Part shown: in pieces, positions 59,515-64,000 of the stretch
Numbering within the stretch: the stretch's first letter is position 1
How the letters are laid out: each line of letters opens with the position of its first letter
Source of the DNA: JAKOWB01 sp038363005
GTDB lineage: Bacteria > Pseudomonadota > Alphaproteobacteria > Kiloniellales > JACOMY01
Direction: 5' to 3'
Assembly: GCA_038363005.1 (NCBI GenBank)
Contig: JBBQBI010000002.1
Location: 62,001-126,000 of the forward strand
DNA: 64,000 bases
The notes under the pieces: generated by a model
What the model was told of the DNA's origin: nothing
Database searches by the model: none
Seen by the model: only the letters and a program-made list of their open reading frames with translations
Position numbers and translations under genes: made by a program

Positions 59515-61082
59515 TGTCCGACGCGGCGGCGGCCAACAGCGCGCGCGGTCCCGGCTGGCGCTGGCTGCTGGCCGGGGCGGGGCTCTATTTCGCGGCCAAC
59601 TGGCTGATCCTCGGGCCGCTGATGGGCTCCAGCGACACCTTCGCCTTCAAGGATGCCGGCGCCAGCCTGGCGCTGGGCCAGGGCTTCACCACGGCGTGGA
59701 ACTTCGGCAACCCGAGTGGCGAGCGGCTGCTCTATGCCGGCTATCCGCCGGCCTATGCCTTCCTGGCCGGCGTGTGGTTCTGGCTGGCCGGCGTTTCGGT
59801 CGAAGCGAACAGCTGGTTCGAGGTGCTGCTGCGCGTCGCGCTGGCCGGCGCGCTGTGGTGCGCGCTGGCGCCAGTGGTGCGCGCCGGCGAAGGCTGGTTG
59901 CTGGCGGTGCTGCTGGTCCTTGGGCTGCCTTCCGGGATGACCGGGCTGGGCTTCGACCGGCCGGATGCCCTGGCGCTGATCCTGGCGATCGCCGCGCTGG
60001 TCCCCTTCGCGCGCCGCGCGACGCTGGCCGGCGCGGCCGGCGCCGCGCTGCTGGCCGGGGCGACGCTGCTGGCCTCGCCGCTGGCGGCCTGCCTGGCGAC
60101 GGCCGGCATCGCGCTGCAGTGGCTGCTGGCGGCGCGGTCGCGCCCTGGCCTGTTGGCCATGGCACTGGTCGGTCTGGCCGGGCTGCTGCTGCCGCTGGGC
60201 CTCACCGTCGCGCTGCTCTCGCTGGTCGATCCGACTTATGGCGGGCGCCTCGCCACCTTCCTGGTCGAGGGCGGCGGCGGGCTCAGCGGCACCGGCGCGG
60301 TCGGCGCCAGCTTCGCCGCGCTGCTGCTGCAAGACCCGTCGCTGATGCTGCAGCGCTTCCTGGCCAGCTTCACCACCGCGCATCACTGGGTGAACCTGGT
60401 GGTGCTGCTGGCCATGGCGCTGGTGCTGGCCGGGGCCATCCTGCGCGCGCCGCTGCCCGGTGCCTGGCGCCGGGCGGCGGCGCTGCTGATGCTAGGCGGG
60501 CTGCTGTTCCTGACCCTGATCGTCTTTGGCTGGAGCCGGCTCTATCCGGTGGTCACCGCGCTCTACCTGGTGCCGCTCTACGCCTCGGTGCTGCCGCGCG
60601 CCGCTAGCCGCGCGCCCTCCTGGCCGCTGCTGGCGCTGGGCGTGGGGCTGCTGCTCAGCGCGCCGCTGACCGCCCTGGGCCTGGCCCAGCAGACGACGCT
60701 GCAGCCCAGCCTGGAGCGCATGCGGGACTGGCTGGCCGGCCATCCCCTGCAGGACGTCAACGGCGACGGCCGGGTGCTGGTGGCGCTCGATCCCTCCATC
60801 CACCTGCTGCTGCGTGAATTCGGCTACGACACGCTGGTCTGGGGCCAGCCGACGGTGAGCGAGGCGGAGATCCTGGCGCACAGCGACGCCTTCGCCTTCG
60901 GCTTCAACGGCACCGGCGATCCGCTGCGGGCCAACTATCCGACCTGGTGGAATGCCGGCGCGGCGCGGCTGCTCTATCACCCCGCGCTGCCGCAGATTCC
61001 CCGCCTCTTCGGCCAGCCCCTGGCGCGCTCCAGCAAGACCTGGGAGGCCGATATCTGGGAGGCCGGCAGGGTCCGCGACTAG
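59499..61082 (+). CDS. GT-C-like polytopic membrane protein, paralogue 2
   Basis: A 527-residue paralogue of the preceding gene. Equivalent blocks are SDTFAFKDAGASLALGQGF, NFGNPSGERLLYAGYPPAYAF, AGVSVEANSWFEVLL and, at the C-terminus, DVNGDGRVLVALDPSIHLLLREFGYDTLVW and LPQIPRLFGQPLARSSKTWEADIWEAG. The TTG start at 59499 has GGGAGG 7 bases upstream inside the end of paralogue 1. It is convergent with the ferredoxin oxidoreductase gene, 12 bases apart. The two genes are probably translated together. Confidence 0.72.
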   Translation: MAQALVSDAAAANSARGPGWRWLLAGAGLYFAANWLILGPLMGSSDTFAFKDAGASLALGQGFTTAWNFGNPSGERLLYAGYPPAYAFLAGVWFWLAGVSVEANSWFEVLLRVALAGALWCALAPVVRAGEGWLLAVLLVLGLPSGMTGLGFDRPDALALILAIAALVPFARRATLAGAAGAALLAGATLLASPLAACLATAGIALQWLLAARSRPGLLAMALVGLAGLLLPLGLTVALLSLVDPTYGGRLATFLVEGGGGLSGTGAVGASFAALLLQDPSLMLQRFLASFTTAHHWVNLVVLLAMALVLAGAILRAPLPGAWRRAAALLMLGGLLFLTLIVFGWSRLYPVVTALYLVPLYASVLPRAASRAPSWPLLALGVGLLLSAPLTALGLAQQTTLQPSLERMRDWLAGHPLQDVNGDGRVLVALDPSIHLLLREFGYDTLVWGQPTVSEAEILAHSDAFAFGFNGTGDPLRANYPTWWNAGAARLLYHPALPQIPRLFGQPLARSSKTWEADIWEAGRVRD

Positions 61083-61094
61083 CGCTGGCGCGGC

Positions 61095-64000
61095 CTATTC
61101 CGCCGCTGCCTGCTGCGGCGCACCGCGGAAGCTGGTCAGCAGACGGGCCTCAGCGGCCTTGGCCTTGTGCACGTTGGCTTCCTTCACGTGGCCATAGCCG
61201 CGGATCTGCTCGGGCAGCTCCAGCAGCGCCACCGCCTCGGCGTGATTGGCCGGGGTCAGCCCGGCCAGGATCTCGCCGATCAGCGCCTCGTAGTCGCGCA
61301 GCAGCTGGCGCTCCATCTTGCGCTCGGCGGTCTTGCCCATGACGTCCAGCCAGGTGCCGCGCAGGCGCTTCATCTTCGCCAGCAGCTTGAAGGCGCGGAA
61401 CATCCAGGGCCCGAACTCCTGCTTGATCAGCTGGCCGGTCCGCGGATCGCGCTTGGCGAAGAGCGGCGGCGCCAGGTGGAACTTCAGCTTGAAGTCGCCT
61501 TCGAACTGCTCGCGCAGCTTCTTCTGGAAATCGCCGGAGGTGTAGAGCCGGGCCACCTCGTACTCGTCCTTGATCGCCATCAGCTTGAAGAGGTAGCGCG
61601 CGGCGGCTTGCTTCAGTTCGCCGCGCCCCGGCGCCTTGGCGGCCTCGGCGGCAGCAACCTGGTCCACCAGCGTCCGGTAGCGCCGGGCATAGGCGGCATC
61701 CTGGTAGTCGGTGAGGACGCTGACGCGCCGGGCGACCAGTTCGTCATAGCTCTGCGACAGGCGTTGCGCGGCCGGTGCCTGGGCCGGCTGGGCAACCCGC
61801 TCCACCGCCGCCAGGTCGTGCGCCGCGCGGCGGCCCCAGACGAAGGCCTGGCGGTTGAACTTCACCGCCACGCCGTTCAGCGCGATGGCCTGGTCGAGCG
61901 CCTGGGCGGACACCGGCACCAGGCCCTTTTGCCAGGCGTAGCCCAGCATGAAGAGGTTGGTGGCGATGGAATCGCCCAACAGGCGCGTCGCCAGGCGATG
62001 GGCGTCGACGAAGACCGCGCGCTCCGGCCCGCAGGCCTCGGCGATCAGCGCCTGCAGCTTCTGGCCGGGAATCTGGAAGTCGGGATCGCGGGCGAAGTCG
62101 CCGGTGATCTGCTCGTAGCTGTCGACCACCGCCCAGGAGTTGCCCTCGGCCAGCTTGGCGCGGCCGTCGAAGGAGGCCGCCACCACCAGGTCGCAGCCGA
62201 GCAGCAGGTCGGCGCCGCCGGCCGAGATGCGCACGGCGTGGATGTCCTCCGGCTTCGGCGCGATGCGGATGTGGCTCATCACCGCGCCGCCCTTCTGCGC
62301 CAGGCCGGTCTGGTCGAGGATCGAGCAGCCCTTGCCCTCGATGTGCGCCGCCATGCCGAGCAGCGCGCCGATGGTCACCACGCCGGTGCCGCCGACGCCG
62401 GTGACCAGGATGTCGTAGGGCTCGGTTATGGTCGGGATGGTCGGCTCGGGCAGCACCTCCCAGGCGCTGACAGAGACCGCTTCCACCTTCTGCTTGCGCA
62501 GGCCGCCGCCGTGCACCGTGACGAAGGAGGGGCAGAAGCCGTTGACGCAGGAGAAGTCCTTGTTGCAGGCCGACTGGTCGATGGCGCGCTTGCGGCCGAA
62601 CTCGGTCTCCAGCGGCACCACCGAGACGCAGTTCGACTTGACCGAGCAGTCGCCGCAGCCCTCGCAGACCGCCTCGTTGATGAAGGCGCGCTTGGCCGGG
62701 TCGGGGAAGGTGCCGCGCTTGCGGCGACGACGCTTCTCGGCGGCGCAGGTCTGGTCGTAGATCAGCGCGCTGATACCCGGCATTTCGCGCAGCTCGCGCT
62801 GCACCTCGTCCAGCCTTGAGCGATGCTCGACCCGCACGCCGGCGGCCCAGGGATAGCCGATCGGGTACTTGTCGGGCTCGTCGGTCACCACGATGATCGG
62901 CGAGACGCCCTCGGCGGCGATCTGTCGGCTGATCATCGCCGGGTCCTGCGGCCCGTCGACCGGCTGCCCGCCGGTCATGGCGACGGCGTCATTGTAGAGG
63001 ATCTTGTAGGTCATGTTGACCTTGGCGGCGACCGCCTGGCGAATCGCCAGCAGGCCGGAGTGGTAGTAGGTGCCGTCGCCGATGTTCTGGAACACGTGGT
63101 TGGTCCTGCTGAAGGGCGCCTGGCCGACCCAGGTGGCGCCTTCGCCGCCCATCTGCGTGTAGGTCGCGGTCTCGCGGTCCATCCACTGCGCCATGTAGTG
63201 GCAGCCGATGCCGGCCAGCGCGCGGCTGCCGTCTGGCACCTTGGTCGAGGTATTGTGCGGGCAGCCGGAGCAGAAGGTGGGAATGCGCTTCACCGGCGTC
63301 GCCTCGCCGGCCAGCGCGCGGTCCTTGTGGTCCAGCCAGGCCAGGCGCTGCTCGATGCGCGGGCTGGTGTGGAAGCGCTTCAGCCGTCCGGCGATGGCGC
63401 GGGCGATCTGCGCCGGCGACAGCTCGCCGGTCGACGGCAGGATCCAGGCGCCGCTTTCGTCGTACTTGCCGTTCACCACCGGGCGCACGTCGGCGCGCCA
63501 GCCGTAGAGCTGCTCCTTCAACTGGTGCTCGATGACCGGGCGCTTCTCCTCGACGACCAGGATCTCCTCCAGGCCCTCGGCGAAGTGTCGGATGCCCTCG
63601 GCCTCCAGCGGCCAGACCATGCCGACCTTGTAGATCGACAGGCCGATCTCCGCCGCCATGGCTTCGTCGATGCCGAGTTCCTCCAGCGCCTGGCGCACGT
63701 CGAGGTAGGACTTGCCGGTGGTGACGATGCCGAAGCGCCGCTGTGGGCTGTCCAGCACCGTGCGGTTCAGGCCGTTGGCGCGGGCGAAGGCCAGCGCGGC
63801 GTTGAGCTTGTAGCGGTGGTGCCGCTCCTCCTGCTCGACCATGTCGAGCGCGCCGTTCCAGCGGATGTTGAGGCCGCCGGGCGGCATCTCGAAATCGGTC
63901 GGCAGCTTGATTTCGACACGGTGCGGATCGACGTAGACCGAAGCCGTGGCCTCCACCGTCTCGCCGATGCACTTGAAGCCGACCCAGCAGCCGGAGTAGC
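61095..64000 (-). CDS. Indolepyruvate ferredoxin oxidoreductase, fused type (5' end outside window)
   Basis: 968 codons are visible and the frame runs off the right edge, whose last residues (YSGCWVGFKC) fit the family, so the start is missing. The enzyme oxidises arylpyruvates to aryl-acetyl-CoA with thiamine pyrophosphate and Fe-S clusters. CSGCPHNTSTKVPDGSRALAGIGCHYM and QPVDGPQDPAMI belong to the TPP-binding part. VCEGCGDCSVKSNCVSVVP is a 4Fe-4S motif, and GVGGTGVVTIGALLGMAAHIEGKGCSILDQTGLAQKGGAVMSHIRI is the gamma-like domain. Large fused forms (~1150 residues) are usual in proteobacteria. Confidence 0.93.
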   Translation of the reverse strand, partial: YSGCWVGFKCIGETVEATASVYVDPHRVEIKLPTDFEMPPGGLNIRWNGALDMVEQEERHHRYKLNAALAFARANGLNRTVLDSPQRRFGIVTTGKSYLDVRQALEELGIDEAMAAEIGLSIYKVGMVWPLEAEGIRHFAEGLEEILVVEEKRPVIEHQLKEQLYGWRADVRPVVNGKYDESGAWILPSTGELSPAQIARAIAGRLKRFHTSPRIEQRLAWLDHKDRALAGEATPVKRIPTFCSGCPHNTSTKVPDGSRALAGIGCHYMAQWMDRETATYTQMGGEGATWVGQAPFSRTNHVFQNIGDGTYYHSGLLAIRQAVAAKVNMTYKILYNDAVAMTGGQPVDGPQDPAMISRQIAAEGVSPIIVVTDEPDKYPIGYPWAAGVRVEHRSRLDEVQRELREMPGISALIYDQTCAAEKRRRRKRGTFPDPAKRAFINEAVCEGCGDCSVKSNCVSVVPLETEFGRKRAIDQSACNKDFSCVNGFCPSFVTVHGGGLRKQKVEAVSVSAWEVLPEPTIPTITEPYDILVTGVGGTGVVTIGALLGMAAHIEGKGCSILDQTGLAQKGGAVMSHIRIAPKPEDIHAVRISAGGADLLLGCDLVVAASFDGRAKLAEGNSWAVVDSYEQITGDFARDPDFQIPGQKLQALIAEACGPERAVFVDAHRLATRLLGDSIATNLFMLGYAWQKGLVPVSAQALDQAIALNGVAVKFNRQAFVWGRRAAHDLAAVERVAQPAQAPAAQRLSQSYDELVARRVSVLTDYQDAAYARRYRTLVDQVAAAEAAKAPGRGELKQAAARYLFKLMAIKDEYEVARLYTSGDFQKKLREQFEGDFKLKFHLAPPLFAKRDPRTGQLIKQEFGPWMFRAFKLLAKMKRLRGTWLDVMGKTAERKMERQLLRDYEALIGEILAGLTPANHAEAVALLELPEQIRGYGHVKEANVHKAKAAEARLLTSFRGAPQQAAAE

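Overview
The window is GC-rich (about 70% by eye) and almost fully coding. Genes on both strands are packed into short operons with 1-16 base overlaps and frequent GTG or TTG starts. The gene content points to an alphaproteobacterium, probably of the Rhodospirillales type: a petABC cytochrome bc1 operon, a hopanoid (hpn) cluster, oxygen-dependent hemF, a fused indolepyruvate ferredoxin oxidoreductase, DUF6111 and DUF1285 proteins, a DUF1127 gene and palindromic intergenic repeats. I cannot name the species from the sequence.

Layout. 0-2.6 kb: a truncated membrane protein, the GDP-fucose pair gmd-fcl, then a lone tRNA-Gln(TTG). 2.7-8.2 kb: small membrane and secreted proteins, DUF924, pirin, wrbA divergent from a LysR regulator, a GNAT acetyltransferase behind a structured leader, and TspO. 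8.3-16.1 kb (minus): a five-gene unit moxR-DUF58-DUF4159/BatA-vWA/amidotransferase-fold-TauD dioxygenase. 16.2-19.1 kb (plus): DUF1285, Nudix CoA pyrophosphatase, DUF6111 and CCA-adding enzyme. 19.1-20.4 kb: trmL-hemF. 20.7-23.4 kb: petABC. 23.6-25.8 kb: a coupled membrane coiled-coil protein and a ClpP-like exported protein. 25.8-30.5 kb: arsC-like gene with a second gmd, rhodanese, a GT2 glycosyltransferase, a fused phosphotransferase/kinase and a secreted barrel-like protein.

30.5-39.2 kb holds an APC permease and the hopanoid genes hpnM, hpnH, hpnG, shc and hpnE, with a GcvA-type LysR regulator inserted. These genes cover cyclisation of squalene, adenosylation, adenine removal, hydroxysqualene reduction and probable transport. 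hpnC and hpnD are not in the window. 39.4-46.0 kb (minus) carries a Lon-like protease and a ydcSTUV-type polyamine ABC transporter. 46.2-48.1 kb contains an EamA transporter next to a strikingly AT-rich gene of foreign composition. 48.1-56 kb has aminopeptidase P, a double-DUF1127 protein followed by a three-hairpin 3' UTR, a secreted acidic-repeat protein, prmA, an SH3 lipoprotein and uvrD. 56-64 kb has two tandem EamA transporters, two tandem paralogous GT-C-like membrane proteins and the indolepyruvate oxidoreductase, which runs off the right edge.

The most interesting signals are the C-rich hairpin array downstream of the DUF1127 gene (a candidate sRNA), the AT-rich 4-TM gene, the GT-C-like pair, a start-site hairpin before the GNAT gene, and paired G-rich REPIN-like elements, one of which seems to supply the translation start of hpnE. 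No rRNA, CRISPR array, insertion sequence or prophage was seen.
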